Part shown: positions 46,261-57,798 of the stretch, piece by piece
Layout: every line of letters begins with the position of its first letter
How positions within the stretch are numbered: the first letter of the stretch is position 1
DNA from: Cryptomeria japonica
Taxonomy: Eukaryota; Streptophyta; Pinopsida; Cupressales; Cupressaceae
Direction of reading: 5' to 3'
Length of the DNA stretch: 64,000 nucleotides
Assembly: GCF_030272615.1 (NCBI RefSeq)
Contig: NC_081406.1
Span: forward strand, 187,722,391-187,786,390
Program-made: the position numbers and the translations under genes
The notes under the pieces: model-generated
The model's database searches: none
What the model was told of the DNA's origin: nothing
The model's input: the letters and a program-made list of their open reading frames with translations, nothing else

Positions 46261-47110
46261 TACCAGACTCGTATCAATTATCAGGGATCTCTTTTCACCT
46301 TACAACATACCTATCAGCAACACTGAAAGACTTTGGGACAATACTTCTAAGACTGATTCTAATGGCTATGAATGGGGCAGTTGTTCAAATGTTACTAAAG
46401 ATATCCCCGAAGGTGCTATTCATACACCCCTTTCTCAAGAAGGACAAGGCACAGAGTCTAGACTACTTGAATTTGGTTTGCAACATATCTACGAAGCTAA
46501 AGAAAATGAGCAATGACACTACAAGCAAGTTTACATGGAAGATGATACCATCGAAGACTTTGACAATATCATTAACTTAACCAATATCATAGACAACCTT
46601 AACGATACCTCTATCATGACACTTACCGCAACAAACCTTGACCCACCCAATGACTCTTTACCGCTCGTATTTTTTGATTTAATAGACTTGGATGAACCTG
46701 AACACCATGATTTACCCATATTTCCATATGACGAATCTATTGTCCATTACCTATGTACTATCAATCTGGAAATAGACTCTACCAACAAACAAAATAACGA
46801 TATCTGCAATCAGGAGGGTGCCAAGGCTCTCAGTCCCAAAAATGAAAGAAATAAAAGATCTACTACTGAAAACCAGTCAATGGCAACACTAGATCACAAA
46901 AAAGTCAAAATAAAGGATGCATCTGGGGGTGAAAAACTTTTTAAGGCACCTAAGGATGGGAGACTTGACACTCTTCCTAAACACTATTAGGAGTGATCAC
47001 CCATATTGATTGAGCCCACTCAATCAATCAACATTGGTACAGAAGAAGCAGCTAAAAACATACACCTAGCAGAGTCTCAGACAGAAGAAGAAAAACTTGA
47101 ATTTATCAGA
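46261..47110 (+). pseudogene. Element 3 linker between G-patch and reverse transcriptase
   Basis: It contains an open frame (46535-46990) of acidic, Asp/Asn/Leu-rich sequence ending in VKIKDASGGEKLFKAPKDGR. This corresponds to the stretch before RT in Element 1 that ends ENLLEAPEDERFD. No domain is recognised; the conserved end suggests a real part of the polyprotein. Confidence 0.6.
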
Positions 47111-47930
47111 CTCTTCAAAGAAAAGTAAATCAATTTTCCTTGGTCCTATGCAAATATGCCCGAAGTAGATCCACACTTAATCATGCATCATTTATCTATT
47201 GCTCGAGGAGCTAAGCCATTCAAGAAAAAGTTAAGAAAGATGAATCCGCATGTAGCATTAATGGTCAAAGCTAAACTAAAGAAATTATTAGACGTCTAAT
47301 TTATTCTACCTATAGACTATGCTGAATGGATTTCAAACATTGTGTCAGTTTCAAAACCAAATGGAAGCATCAGGATATGCACATATTTTAGAGATGTTAA
47401 CAAAGCCTGTCCAAAGGATGCCTTTCCTTTGCCTAGCATCGACATAATTGTAGACCTCACAACAGGCCACGCAATGCTATCATTAATGGACGGTTTCTCT
47501 GGCTATAATCAAATCAAGATAGCTCCAGAAGATTATGATAAAACAATGTTCACCTGTTCTTGGGGAACGTATTGTTGGAATGTCATGCCTTTTGGCTTGA
47601 AGAATGCTGGGGCAACTTATCAAAGAGCAATGATGACAATATTTAATGATATGATGCATACCTTCATGGAGGACTATTTGGATGATTTACTAGCTAAGTC
47701 ATTTACCCAGGAAGAACATTTGGGCATATTAGATAAAATATTTCAAAGATTGAAGAAATTCCAAGTCAGGCTAAACCCTAAGAAGTCTGTCTTTGGGGTG
47801 ACATCAGGCAAATTATTAGGCTACATTATGTCAACAAAAGGCATTGAAGTAGATCCAGCGAAGGTATAGGCAATCATGGAGATGCCACCTCCCAAGAACA
47901 TCAGCCAACTCAGATCTCTACAAGGATGAC
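47111..47930 (+). pseudogene. Element 3 reverse transcriptase
   Basis: After in-frame TAA codons at about 47126 and 47297 the core reads WISNIVSVSKPNGS, FRDVNKACPKDAFPLPSIDI, LMDGFSGYNQIKIAPEDYD, MPFGLKNAGATYQRAM, and YLDD at about 47687. A TAG at about 47867 sits at a position that looks like a former Gln codon. The core resembles Element 1 residue by residue. The enzyme would copy the element RNA; it cannot be made intact. Confidence 0.87.
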
Positions 47931-49000
47931 TCCAGTCAATTAGGGGATTCATAGCCCAACTAGCAGATAAAAGTCTACCATTCAATCGTCTGCTACATAA
48001 AAACATACCGTTTAGATGGGAAGCCAAGTGTGGAGAATCATTCTATCAAATCAAACAATATCTAATGAATTGACCAGTTCTGGTACCACCAATAGCAGGA
48101 AAACCGCTCATCCTCTACATATCAACAACTGACATATCATTGGGGGCATTGTTAGCACAAGAAGATCAAGAAGGCAAGGAACGAGCTATATATTACAGCA
48201 GCAGGACATTAAATGGCCGTGAGCTCAATTACACATTCATTGAGAAGGTCTGCTTAGTTGTAGTCTTCGCCTCTCAAAAGTTCCAAAGTTCCAACATTAC
48301 ATGCTAGCTCACACAATCAAGCTAGTAGCAAAAATTGATCCTCTCAAGTATTTACTCAGCAAAGCACCTCTTACAAGCAGATTAGCTAAATGGGTCATGA
48401 TTCTCAACGAGTTTGATATCCATTACACAGAGTGTCGGGCTATCAAAGGACGAGTAATTGCAAATCAATTAGCTGAAGCATCACTACCCGATAAGCAACC
48501 AATGAAAGTGGAATTTCCAAGCAGGGATGTCCTTACTGTTACACCCAAACAATGGACCTTGTATTTTGACGGTTCCTATACTCAACATGGCTCAGGTGTC
48601 GGCATCTTGTTCGTCCTTCCTGAAGGACACACCATTCCAAGATCATATAGACTCATATTTCCATGCACAAATAACATCACTGAGTATGAAGCACTAGTCA
48701 CAGGAATCAAAATGGTCATGGAATGGAGAATCACGAAATTAAAAGTCTATGGAGATTCCCAACTGGTTATAAATCAGATCAACAATGGATATCAGACAAA
48801 GGATGACAAGTTGTTGCCATACAAAAGAATGGTAGATGACTTCAAACAATATTTTGTACACATCACCTTTGAGCAAATACCGAGGTTGGACAATAGAGCA
48901 GTCGATGCAATGGCTACTATCGCTTCACTACTACAAATTCCAGAGCAACAGAGTCATTATGAGTTTCTGATAGAGCAATTGTTTTCCCTAGCCTATGACA
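47931..49000 (+). pseudogene. Element 3 RT-linked RNase H and second RNase H
   Basis: The RT-linked domain (LILYISTTDISLGALLAQ with its Asp; RAIYYSSRTLNGRELNYT) has TGA codons near 47928 and 48072 and a frameshift near 48290. The second domain follows in a long open frame from 48301: RLAKWVMILNEFDIHYTE, WTLYFDGSYTQHGSGVGI, NNITEYEALVTGIKM, VYGDSQLVINQ, NRAVDAMATIASLL. All catalytic acidic residues of the second domain are visible, unlike in Element 1. Confidence 0.82.
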
Positions 49001-50257
49001 ATTTTGCATCCCATGTTATCGATGCCTTAACTAGTTCAGACTCTCCGTTATATGAAACAATCTATGAATATCTTAAAACCAATATCCTACCCATTGACCT
49101 GTCATGTAACCAAAAATGCAACTTTATCTGGCAAGCCGCCTGTTATACCTTAACTGCTGATACCCTTTACCGTCGAGGTCTAGATGGTACTCTTCTTCGT
49201 TTCCTTGATCGTAATGAATCAGACTCTACTTTACATGAGCTCACAAGGGTATTTGTGGCACACATTCAAGTGGTCCTACTCTCGCTAAAAAACTTCTGAG
49301 AATGTGGTATTACTGGCCGACAATGGAAAATGACTTATCATTTTGCAAAAAAACGTCTTAAGTGCCAATTCCATGGCAATCTTATCCATGCACCAACACA
49401 GGAATTGCAGCCATTTATAACATCTTGGCCTTTCTGTCAGTGGACACAAGTTCATAATCACTGCAACAGAGTATTTCACAAAATGGATTGAAGCAGTCCC
49501 ACTGACCACAGTAACTGGAAAACAAATTGCCTCATTTATTCTCAATTATCTGATCTGCAGATACGGCATTCCCAGTTCTATCATCACCGATAATGGGCGT
49601 CCCTTCAAAAATCAAGATGTGCAAGAACTATGTGAACAATTCAAAATCCAACATCGTTTCTCTACACCTTACTACCCATAGGGGAATGGTCAAGCAAAGG
49701 CATCAAATAAAACAATATTGAAAATCCCGAAGAAGACAGTAAATGATGCTGGAAAGGATTGGCATGTGCAACTCAATCTTACACTTTGGGCATACAGGAC
49801 TAGCATCCAGACACCTATAGGGGATAAGCCATATTCTTTGGTATATGGATCAAAAGCAATTTTACCTCTTGAGGTAGAGATTCCATCACTCAGAGTATTT
49901 TTGAAAGGCCTCATTCCAGATGAGGAATATCGGGTCAACAGATTGCAAGAACTAGAGCTTCTGGATGAAAAATGGTAGCATGCCTATGAACACCTCAAAT
50001 CATACCAACAACGCATGTGCAGAAGCTACAACCACAAATTCATCCCTAGGAATTTTAAGATCAGTGATCTTGTACTCAAAGAAAATCCCACAAATCATCA
50101 GGATCGAGAAAAGAAGGGGAAATTTGAACCTAACTGGTTGGGTCCCTATTTTATAATATTAGCCTATGGATCAGGTGCCTATCAACTTACAACTTCCAAG
50201 GGAGATGTGCTCGATGAACCAACCAACAACATCCATCTGAAGAAATACTATACTTGA
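49001..50257 (+). pseudogene. Element 3 integrase, lacking its first catalytic motif
   Basis: The frame from the second RNase H runs to 49299 through the start of the zinc region; the zinc region is frameshifted. Near 49444 WPFCQW passes almost directly to KFIITATEYFTKW: about 45-50 bp carrying the WGLDLVGKI-type motif, with the first catalytic Asp, are deleted. The second Asp is present (SIITDNGRPFKNQ). The third motif reads GNGQAKASNKTIL, Lys for Glu, as in Element 1. A TAG sits in the YYP-GNG motif and another near 49976. The end is WLGPYFII and HLKKYYT, stopping at 50255-50257. Confidence 0.83.
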
Positions 50258-51206
50258 GTGGTCTAATGCACGAAAAAAGTGAAAAATACAAAAAAATTGA
50301 AAAATCAGAAAAATACAAAAAATCAAAACAACAAAAAAGTGCAATAAAAACAAGTGGTGAAAACCTGGCAACGGGCTCTATTTGTGAGGGAACATCTCCT
50401 CTATCTATCATTACTCATATCTTTTGTAGCCAAAGCCAAAGCTAATGGCCATCGCCCAACACTTTATACGCAACATTATCCCGGACACACTTAGCGTAAT
50501 CACTGTCCTTGCTTATCTAAAGATCAGTTCATCATATCCCACCATGGCTTGGTAATCATTATAAATATCCACATCAATCGATATTTATAAGTAGGGGCAA
50601 CATTCCTCTGACTTCAAGCATTCCAACAAAAAGCAAACAAAAATTGTAGCACACCAAGAAAATCCTGTCAACAACAGCTCATCAGTCGAGAAAACAAAAC
50701 ACTGATCCTATTAACAATTTCAACACACACATGATGGATGATTTTATGAATTATAATTTTTTTACATCTTGCATGAAGTTTTGACTATTTTGCACTTAAA
50801 CTTTTTGAATTATTGGATCTCCTAAATTTTCTCAATGATGCATCGAGCTAGAGAAAGTGGTCGGAGGGTCTGATATTTTTTGGTTTTCTATCTATGAGGC
50901 GATCACTTGTGCTATCCAAATTTTGTCTCGAGACGTGATTATGAACATATCACTGAAGACATTGTTCCACTTTGCGCATACAAATGGTCCAATCTTGCCT
51001 GTTAATACGCAAGCAACACTCAGGTCGTCTTGGTTCAATTATACCTCAATGCTTGTGCCACCTTGCAATATCAAAATCCATGTAAGATTTTCTCAGGTCA
51101 TTATGGCTCAATTACACCATTATGCTTGTATAAACTTCCAACATATCAAACGCTCAATGATGATAAACAAAAACGGAGCAAAAACATGTGACTACACAGG
51201 AATGAC
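50258..51206 (+). other. Element 3 spacer after integrase
   Basis: A-rich at first, with repeated GAAAAATACAAAAAA words, then mixed sequence. GGTGAAAACCTGGCAAC at about 50354 matches the same place in Element 1. The spacer is interrupted at 51206 by the copia element and resumes at 58284. No gene is seen. Confidence 0.6.
51202..51206. repeat. Left target-site duplication of the copia element (ATGAC)
   Basis: ATGAC precedes the left LTR and is repeated at 58279-58283 after the right LTR. Confidence 0.93.
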
Positions 51207-51686
51207 TGTTGGATTTTGCCAAGATCAAGGGCACAATGAAAAGCATAAAAGAGACAATAGAATGACAAGAACAAACTGTATTCTCATCAATATAAAAATG
51301 ATCAACTGGATTAACCAATACAATGAATAGAGGCCTGCTTATATAGACAAGGCCATATGGATGTATGAGCACACAAATATGACAAGTGGCTCAATGAGAA
51401 ACAAGGGTAGGTAGGAAATAGGTGTGGGTAGGTAGGAGAAATAATATAATATTCCACATGAGGTGGATCACCCACCGAAGGTGGAATTATCACTCCACAA
51501 TAAGTGGATATGATAGTGTAATAACAAGATCAACACCATAAGAGGTGGAATTTCTCCTACACACACTATCCCAATGAGGCACAAACACCCAAGTGTCTCA
51601 TATCCAAACTACTATGTAATGCATTATCCTAAGTAAACTTAAGTAAGTGTAATAATATCCATGATGAATAATTATTTACACCAACA
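51207..51686 (-). repeat. 3' LTR of the copia element
   Basis: 480 bp, with no difference found from the right LTR. A TATATAAG promoter word on the minus strand lies at 51338-51345. Confidence 0.95.
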
Positions 51687-51697
51687 CCCCCCCTTAA
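51687..51697 (-). other. Polypurine tract of the copia element
   Basis: On the minus strand TTAAGGGGGGG directly precedes the 3' LTR. Confidence 0.85.
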
Positions 51698-51961
51698 GTG
51701 CAACTTAGGGGAATGCACTTAAGTCTACAATGCAACTAAGCAAGATGGGTCCCGGCTACGAGGCCATGATAGGTACCCATGTACAACATGCAAATGCAAG
51801 CAAAACAATGCAATGCAATCTCTCACAACCGGAGAAAAGGAGAAAACCCAGTGGGAAAAAACTCCCCCCCAAAAGAGAGATGAATGTACAAAAGAATCTC
51901 AAGGAAGAAGGACAAAACCTCAAAGAGGAAAAAGTCCCCCCCATAAGAGATGAAGGAGAAA

Positions 51962-54900
51962 TCAGCTGACCCCCCCTAATGACACATCCCGCACCCCCAA
52001 GAGAGCTCGCAACTGCTGGAACTTACTCTCGGTGAAAGGTTTGGTGAATATGTCAGCAACTTGCTCTGCTGTAGAACAATATTGCAAATCAATGACCTGC
52101 TCCTGGATGAGCTCTCGGATATAGTGCATATGAATCTCGATGTGTTTGGTCCGCTGGTGCTGGACCGGGTTCTTCGAGATGGCAATGGCACTCTGATTGT
52201 CGCAATATAGGACTGTCGGCCGTGGAGTAGTGAACCCAAACTCTGTGAGAATCTGCTGGAGCCAAATGGTCTCAGTCGCTGCGTTAACAGCGCCTCGATA
52301 CTCAGCCTCAGTCGAAGAGAGAGCAATAGCATGTTGCTTCTTGCTCTGCCAACAAATGGGGCCCGAACCAAGGTGAAAACTGTAACCAGAAGTAGACTTA
52401 CGATCAACTAGATCGCCAGCCCAATCGGAGTCTGTGTAACCAACCAAGCGAAGTCCTGTGCCTACTGCATAGTGAATCCCATAGTGATGTGTACCCTGGA
52501 TGTAATGTAGAATGCGTTTGGCGGCTTTCCAATGAAGCTCATGTGGTTCTTGCATGAAGCGGGAAACCATGCCAACTGCAAATGAAATATCAGGGCGTGT
52601 ATGAGTCAAGTAGATGAGACTACCCACAAGCTGACGATACAAAGTGGCATCAACTAGTGGAGAAGAACACTGAGCCTCAAGCTTGACTCCTGAAAGAAAG
52701 GGAGTCGGGGCAGGCTTACAATCAGCCATATGAAAGCGTGCAAGTAGATCAAGAGCATACTTGGGCTGCGATAGAGTAATCCCGGAAGATGACTGTGAAA
52801 TCTCAATCCCGAGAAAGTAGTGCAAAAGACCCAAGTCAGTCATAGAAAATCTGTCATGCAAAGCAGATTTGACCCTGCTAATGATGGATGCAGTACTCCC
52901 TGTAATGATCAAGTCATCAACATAGAGTACTAGTATCAAGTGAGAGTCATCCTGTCGCAAAATGTAGACATTCGGATCGGAATGACACCTGGTGAAACCT
53001 GCAGAGAGTAGAAAGGAATCCATCTTGGCATACCAAGCCCTGGGGGCCTGCTTAAGGCCATAGATAGATTTCCTCAATCTGCAAACCAAAGAAGTATCCT
53101 GGATGAAACCCTGTGGCTGCTCCATATAAATCTCCTCATCTAGATCACCATGAAGAAAGGCACTCTTCACATCCATCTGATGTACAGCCCAACCATGAGC
53201 TGCAGCTATAGCAAGTGTCAAACGAATGGAGTTCATCTTAGCTATGGGTGCAAAGGTCTCAGTATAGTCAACACCTGCAACCTGCGATAAACCTTTGGCA
53301 ACAAGCCGAGCCTTATACTTATCCACACTACCATCCGCTGCAAACTTAGTCCGATAGATCCACTTACATCGAACCATCTTTCTCCCCTTAGGGAGATGTA
53401 CTAGATCCCATGTGTTGTTCCTCATTAAGGAACTATACTCTTCCTCCATAGCTTGGTCCCACTCAGGAACCCCTGATGCTTCCCTGAATGTCTGTGGATC
53501 GGAAGCGGTAGCAATAAATGCATGTGGATGATCCTGATGTTGTGATCGTGTTCTCCGTGTATCCAAAGGATCCCCAACAAGAGAACCCGCGGACTCAAGT
53601 GTCTGTCGAGCCCAACGAGGTCTAGGTGGAGGTGGAGAATGAGGCACCTCAACTACAAATGGACCCTGCGGAGGTGTAACCCTGCGAGTCGGAGTTGAGG
53701 GAGTCTCATCATCTGAATCACTAACATCACCATCCACAATGGAGGAAGGTGGAGGAGGTGGAGAGGCTAAGCTAGGAGAGCTTTCCTCAAAGTGAACACT
53801 CCTCTCAATGAATACCTCATGTGTCTCTGGATCCATCAATCTGTATGCCTTAACACCCTCAGGATATCCAACAAATATGCAAGGCCGACTCTGTGGTTCC
53901 AATGCCTTGCGTTTCTGTGGAGGTATGCGAGCCCATGCTGGACACCCAAAGACTCTGAAATGTCTCACAATCGGTTTCCTACCAACCCAAGCTTCAAAAG
54001 GAGTAATACCTTGTAAAGCTTTGTGAGGAACCCGATTCTGGATGTGTGTGGCACAACTGATAGCCTCTGCCCAAAAGGCGGGATCAAGAGAACGTGCATG
54101 GATCATATAGCTAGCCATTTCTTTGAGAGTTCGATTCTTGCGTTCTGCAACCCCATTCTGCTGTGGAGTGTATGCAACAGAATGCTGAAGATCAATCCCC
54201 TCAAATGTACAAAAGTCCTCAAGTCTCTTGTTCACATATTCCCTGCCATTATCTGTACGAAGAATCTTGATTACTTTCCCTGATTGCTTTTCCACACGAG
54301 CCTTGAAGTCCTGAAATCTGTCAAATACTTCACTCTTATGAATGAGAAAGTAGACCCAAGTGAAGCGGGAGTAGTCATCAATGAAGGTAAGAACATAGCG
54401 GGCCTTACTAAATGAAGGTGCTGGAAATGGACCTGCTACATCACTGTGAACAAGTTGAAGAACTTCCAAAGCTCTCCAAGTTTTCTCTTTATCAAATTTC
54501 TCTTCGGGATGCTTGCCCATGGAACAACCTGAACATACACCCTCTGAAAAGCTGATTCGAGGAAGACCTGTGACCATGTCTTTAGTGCTGAGCTGTTGTA
54601 GATAGCGGTAGTTGAGGTGACCAAACCGCTCATGCCATAGCTTACTTTCTGAATTTGAATGAGTAAGCAAGGCCCTAGAAGGTGAACGTGGCACAAAGTG
54701 GGAAAATGAGTAAAGCCTTGAGTTGTCATTGACTTGTCCCACTGCTACCAAGGCATCATCATCAAGTTCTTTTACCACAACTGAATCTGGTGTAAACTCA
54801 ACCTTTTTCCCATTCCCATAGTGAGTGATTTGGTAGATGGAGAGAAGGTTGGTAGACAAGTTAGGAACATAGAGAACATTCTCAAATGTTCCATCATCCA

Positions 54901-56065
54901 TGTCAACTGAACCTTTCCCTTCAACCTCTACTTGTGTATCATCACCTATGTAAATGTGAGGTACCTTAGATGGCTCTAATGAAGAAAACTGCTCCTTTGT
55001 AGAACCCATGTGATAGGAGGCACCCGAGTCAAGTATCCATTGCTGTGAAGAACCTGTTTTAGCCACAAATGCTTGCCCTTTTCCTTTTGACTGTGAGGAG
55101 GAAGAAGATGAATCCTTCTTTGTGTAGGCGGATGGCAAGTTGATGTTGTTTTTCTTGAGAAGATTGGTTAACTCATCAACTTGCTTTGCGTGGCATCGAT
55201 GCTCATCATGACCATACTTTTTGCAATATGCACAAGTTGGTTTATCCTTCTTAGGTGTTGTCCCCTTCTTGGAAGAGGATTGTTGATTGCCTTGTGATGG
55301 AGAGGATGATTGGCCCTTTTCTTGTTGTGGTTGAGACTTAGATTGCTTCTTCTTCTTGTTGGAATTTTTGCCTTGACTTCCTTGATTTCCTTGATTTGCC
55401 ACCAAAGCCTTGGACTTTGAAGACTTGAGAAGCCCCATGTTCAACAACTTGGATTGTTCTAATATCAACATTTCTGTGAAAGCTTCAAAAGAAGGCATAA
55501 CATAAGAACTCCCCACTGTCAAACGATGAGTTTGGAAGCTTGATACAAATGCTGCATACTCTGGTGCAAGCTTGTCCAACAAGTTGAATATCAATTGAGC
55601 ATCCTTTTTGTCTATTCCACAATCCTTTAGCTTTGCTCTTAGCTCATTTGCTTTGGTTACATAATCTTGGATTGTATCAAAATTCTTGGGATCTAAGTTG
55701 GTGAGCTCATTATCAATCTGGTAGCCTCTGATTTCATCAACTTGTCCATACAATTTCTGAAACATATCCCAAGCCTCTTTAATTGTTTTACACTTCTCAA
55801 TGTGGAAAATGAGGTCATCTGATACATACTTGCGTAAGGTTCCAAGAGCCATGCAATTCTTAGTGAGCCATTCTAAGTGAGCATTTGGATCAGCCTTAGG
55901 ATCAGGTGGTGCTGTTATTGTTCCATCTATGTAGTGTGTGAGACCCTTTTCCATTAGTTTACTCCATACTTTAATTTTCCATGATGCATAATTATGTGGA
56001 GTTAATGGTGGAAACTTATTAGGACTCATTGCAACAAGAATGGAAAGAGCACAAAGGAGGCACAA
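51962..56065 (-). CDS. Copia Gag-Pol polyprotein (gag, protease, integrase, RT, RNase H), intact
   Basis: A single frame of 1367 codons. Gag occupies about residues 13-225, followed by a Gln/Ser/Lys-rich linker and a zinc knuckle CAYCKKYGHDEHRC (278-291). The protease active site is DSGAS (346-350). Integrase has H478, H483, C511 and C514 in the zinc region and D542, D605 and E641, with 35 residues between the last two. A Pro/Ser-rich linker (about 760-850) precedes the reverse transcriptase, with MDVKSAFLHG and YVDD (1048-1051). RNase H shows YTDSDWAGD, SSTEAEYRG and LYCDNQSAI. Integrase before RT is the copia order. The probable start is Met13 (ATG at 56027-56029, MSPNKFPPLTPHNYASWK), where gag homology begins, rather than the first Met. 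All catalytic residues are present. I do not assign the copia lineage. Confidence 0.96.
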   Translation of the reverse strand: MCLLCALSILVAMSPNKFPPLTPHNYASWKIKVWSKLMEKGLTHYIDGTITAPPDPKADPNAHLEWLTKNCMALGTLRKYVSDDLIFHIEKCKTIKEAWDMFQKLYGQVDEIRGYQIDNELTNLDPKNFDTIQDYVTKANELRAKLKDCGIDKKDAQLIFNLLDKLAPEYAAFVSSFQTHRLTVGSSYVMPSFEAFTEMLILEQSKLLNMGLLKSSKSKALVANQGNQGSQGKNSNKKKKQSKSQPQQEKGQSSSPSQGNQQSSSKKGTTPKKDKPTCAYCKKYGHDEHRCHAKQVDELTNLLKKNNINLPSAYTKKDSSSSSSQSKGKGQAFVAKTGSSQQWILDSGASYHMGSTKEQFSSLEPSKVPHIYIGDDTQVEVEGKGSVDMDDGTFENVLYVPNLSTNLLSIYQITHYGNGKKVEFTPDSVVVKELDDDALVAVGQVNDNSRLYSFSHFVPRSPSRALLTHSNSESKLWHERFGHLNYRYLQQLSTKDMVTGLPRISFSEGVCSGCSMGKHPEEKFDKEKTWRALEVLQLVHSDVAGPFPAPSFSKARYVLTFIDDYSRFTWVYFLIHKSEVFDRFQDFKARVEKQSGKVIKILRTDNGREYVNKRLEDFCTFEGIDLQHSVAYTPQQNGVAERKNRTLKEMASYMIHARSLDPAFWAEAISCATHIQNRVPHKALQGITPFEAWVGRKPIVRHFRVFGCPAWARIPPQKRKALEPQSRPCIFVGYPEGVKAYRLMDPETHEVFIERSVHFEESSPSLASPPPPPSSIVDGDVSDSDDETPSTPTRRVTPPQGPFVVEVPHSPPPPRPRWARQTLESAGSLVGDPLDTRRTRSQHQDHPHAFIATASDPQTFREASGVPEWDQAMEEEYSSLMRNNTWDLVHLPKGRKMVRCKWIYRTKFAADGSVDKYKARLVAKGLSQVAGVDYTETFAPIAKMNSIRLTLAIAAAHGWAVHQMDVKSAFLHGDLDEEIYMEQPQGFIQDTSLVCRLRKSIYGLKQAPRAWYAKMDSFLLSAGFTRCHSDPNVYILRQDDSHLILVLYVDDLIITGSTASIISRVKSALHDRFSMTDLGLLHYFLGIEISQSSSGITLSQPKYALDLLARFHMADCKPAPTPFLSGVKLEAQCSSPLVDATLYRQLVGSLIYLTHTRPDISFAVGMVSRFMQEPHELHWKAAKRILHYIQGTHHYGIHYAVGTGLRLVGYTDSDWAGDLVDRKSTSGYSFHLGSGPICWQSKKQHAIALSSTEAEYRGAVNAATETIWLQQILTEFGFTTPRPTVLYCDNQSAIAISKNPVQHQRTKHIEIHMHYIRELIQEQVIDLQYCSTAEQVADIFTKPFTESKFQQLRALLGVRDVSLGGVS

Positions 56066-56690
56066 TCACACAAGACACCCCCCCCAAATTCACTCAATCA
56101 AAGAACCCCCCCAAATGTGATGATTTTGGCACTTTATAAGTAGTGCGTATACAATGGGCCACTTGCAAAGAAATGGCAAAGTGGAGTTCTGATTTACAAT
56201 TTTACAACTGCCTCAAGAAGGCCAAAAGAGACTCAACTGAAAATACAAGAGATCTAGCTAAGATCCAAGCAATTTACAAGTACCTAATAGGCCAAATAAG
56301 ACCAATATCTGAAAGTACAATTTTCACTCAAAATCTCTGAAATCTGATCATAGATTCTGAAAGTAGACGAAAAAATAAGCACTTTCAAAAAAAACGGCAC
56401 CTGAAAAGGAGGTCGTATGAGCTCAAACGAGGCCTTTGAAGTTGCAGAATTGAGGATTGGACAGGTACAGCTGAGAGAATCCGTAAATTCCGAAAAACCT
56501 ATGCATCAAAATCAGAAAATAACCACACCACTGCGAAGATCACGAAATTTTAGCCCATTTCAAAAAAAATTGCACCAAAAAAGGAGCAAAAATGAGCAAG
56601 ATATGGCCTTCCAAAGTTGGACTGCAAAACTGAAAAGCCCAATGGAGAGGGGTTTAAAAATTTTCAAAAAATGCTGATGTGGCGCTGACG
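56066..56690 (-). other. Copia leader, portion next to gag
   Basis: Untranslated leader between the GC-rich block and the polyprotein, of mixed composition and without coding potential. Short plus-strand frames here are chance. Confidence 0.65.
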
Positions 56691-56699
56691 TCAGCAAAA

Positions 56700-57410
56700 C
56701 ATTGTGTTAAATTTGACGGCCGTATGACCGTCATGAAAACTTCGCTGCCTGGCTGACTGGGCGTCCGTACCGTACGGACGAATGACTCGGACTGATGACT
56801 GTGCAGTCCGTACTGTACGGAATGCTGACTGTGCAGGGTGATGTGGCTGTCCGTACTGCTGACTGTGCGTACGGTGATCTGCGTGGCGTACGGATGTGTT
56901 TATCCACGGGCCAGTGGCCGCCTGCCACGTGGCGGGCGTGGTCCACCTGTCTCTGTCCGCGTGTCCGGGTGACGTGGCTGCCGGAGAGGTCTTCGTCAGA
57001 GTCTGAGGCCGGCGGTCACAGTGTCACCGGAAGCTGGAGGCCGCAGGCGCCGGAGTCCGGGGAGGAGGCGGAGCTGGCCGGGAGCGGGCGCCGAGGAGGC
57101 GCTGCAGCAGAGCCGGGACGGGAGGCAGCGCCGTAGGCCGGGAGGCGGTCGTTAGTCGCCGCTTGTGACGGCCGAGGAGGAGGCAGCGCGGAAGGCAGAC
57201 CCGGGAGGCGGAGCGCTGGCGGAGGTGTAGAACCGGGGCTCGGACGGTGGTCGCTGCAGGAACGGGCGCCGGTGACGGTGGCGCTCGGGCGGTGGAAACA
57301 CAGCGCGGGCGCGGAAACCAGAACCGGCAATCGCTGCAGAGAAAAGTACGGGACTGCGGGTACAACCTGCCTGCGAGCAGAGTACAATGTACGAGGGGGG
57401 TCTTCGGACC
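56700..57410 (-). other. GC-rich block in the copia leader
   Basis: About 700 bp of strongly GC-rich sequence in an otherwise AT-rich window. It contains two CCGTAC-based palindromes (56765-56781 and about 56806-56821) and many CGG/GGAGG words from 56900 onward. Frames are open on both strands for up to 210 codons, but they are Ala/Pro/Arg/Gly-rich with no domain, as expected from composition alone. It could be a captured host fragment or a structured leader; the sequence does not decide. Confidence 0.6.
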
Positions 57411-57423
57411 CCCAAACAAATGC

Positions 57424-57572
57424 AAAAAATTTTTTTTTTTTGAAAAAACAACTTTTGCCTTCGAATTTTTTTCGATTTTTTTGATTTTTTTTTTTGATTT
57501 TTTTTTTTTTTTTTTTCAAAAAATTTTTTTTGGAGAAAAATGAAAATTTTTTTTTTGAAAAAAATATATAAA
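57424..57572. repeat. Homopolymer-rich T/A tract in the copia leader
   Basis: Runs of T and A up to about 18 bases lie between the GC-rich block and the primer-site region. Confidence 0.85.
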
Positions 57573-57786
57573 ATTCGAAAATCCGTACGATATAGCCAAA
57601 TTGGGGAAAAAAATTTTCCTCACCAAAATAGGTCGACTTTATAGTCAAAATTTATGGAAATGGCCTCCCGGATTCAACGGTGATGTCCAAATCGCTGTAT
57701 GATGCCTCAAAAAAATGAAGATCCCCAAATCCGAAAATAGAAGTCTTCCACGATGTCTCCAAAAACTGATCAACGAAGCCCCAATA

Positions 57787-57798
57787 GCTCTGATACCA
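57787..57798 (-). other. Primer binding site of the copia element (tRNA-iMet)
   Basis: On the minus strand TGGTATCAGAGC directly follows the 5' LTR. This is the standard plant copia primer site, complementary to the 3' end of initiator methionine tRNA. Confidence 0.95.

Noticed and set aside
51976-52407. 143-codon minus-strand frame overlapping the end of the copia polyprotein
   Set aside because: It is an out-of-frame shadow of the RNase H region and has no family resemblance.
56795-57648. Overlapping frames of up to 210 codons on both strands in the GC-rich copia leader
   Set aside because: High GC removes stop codons in all frames. Products are Ala/Pro/Arg/Gly-rich without a domain.
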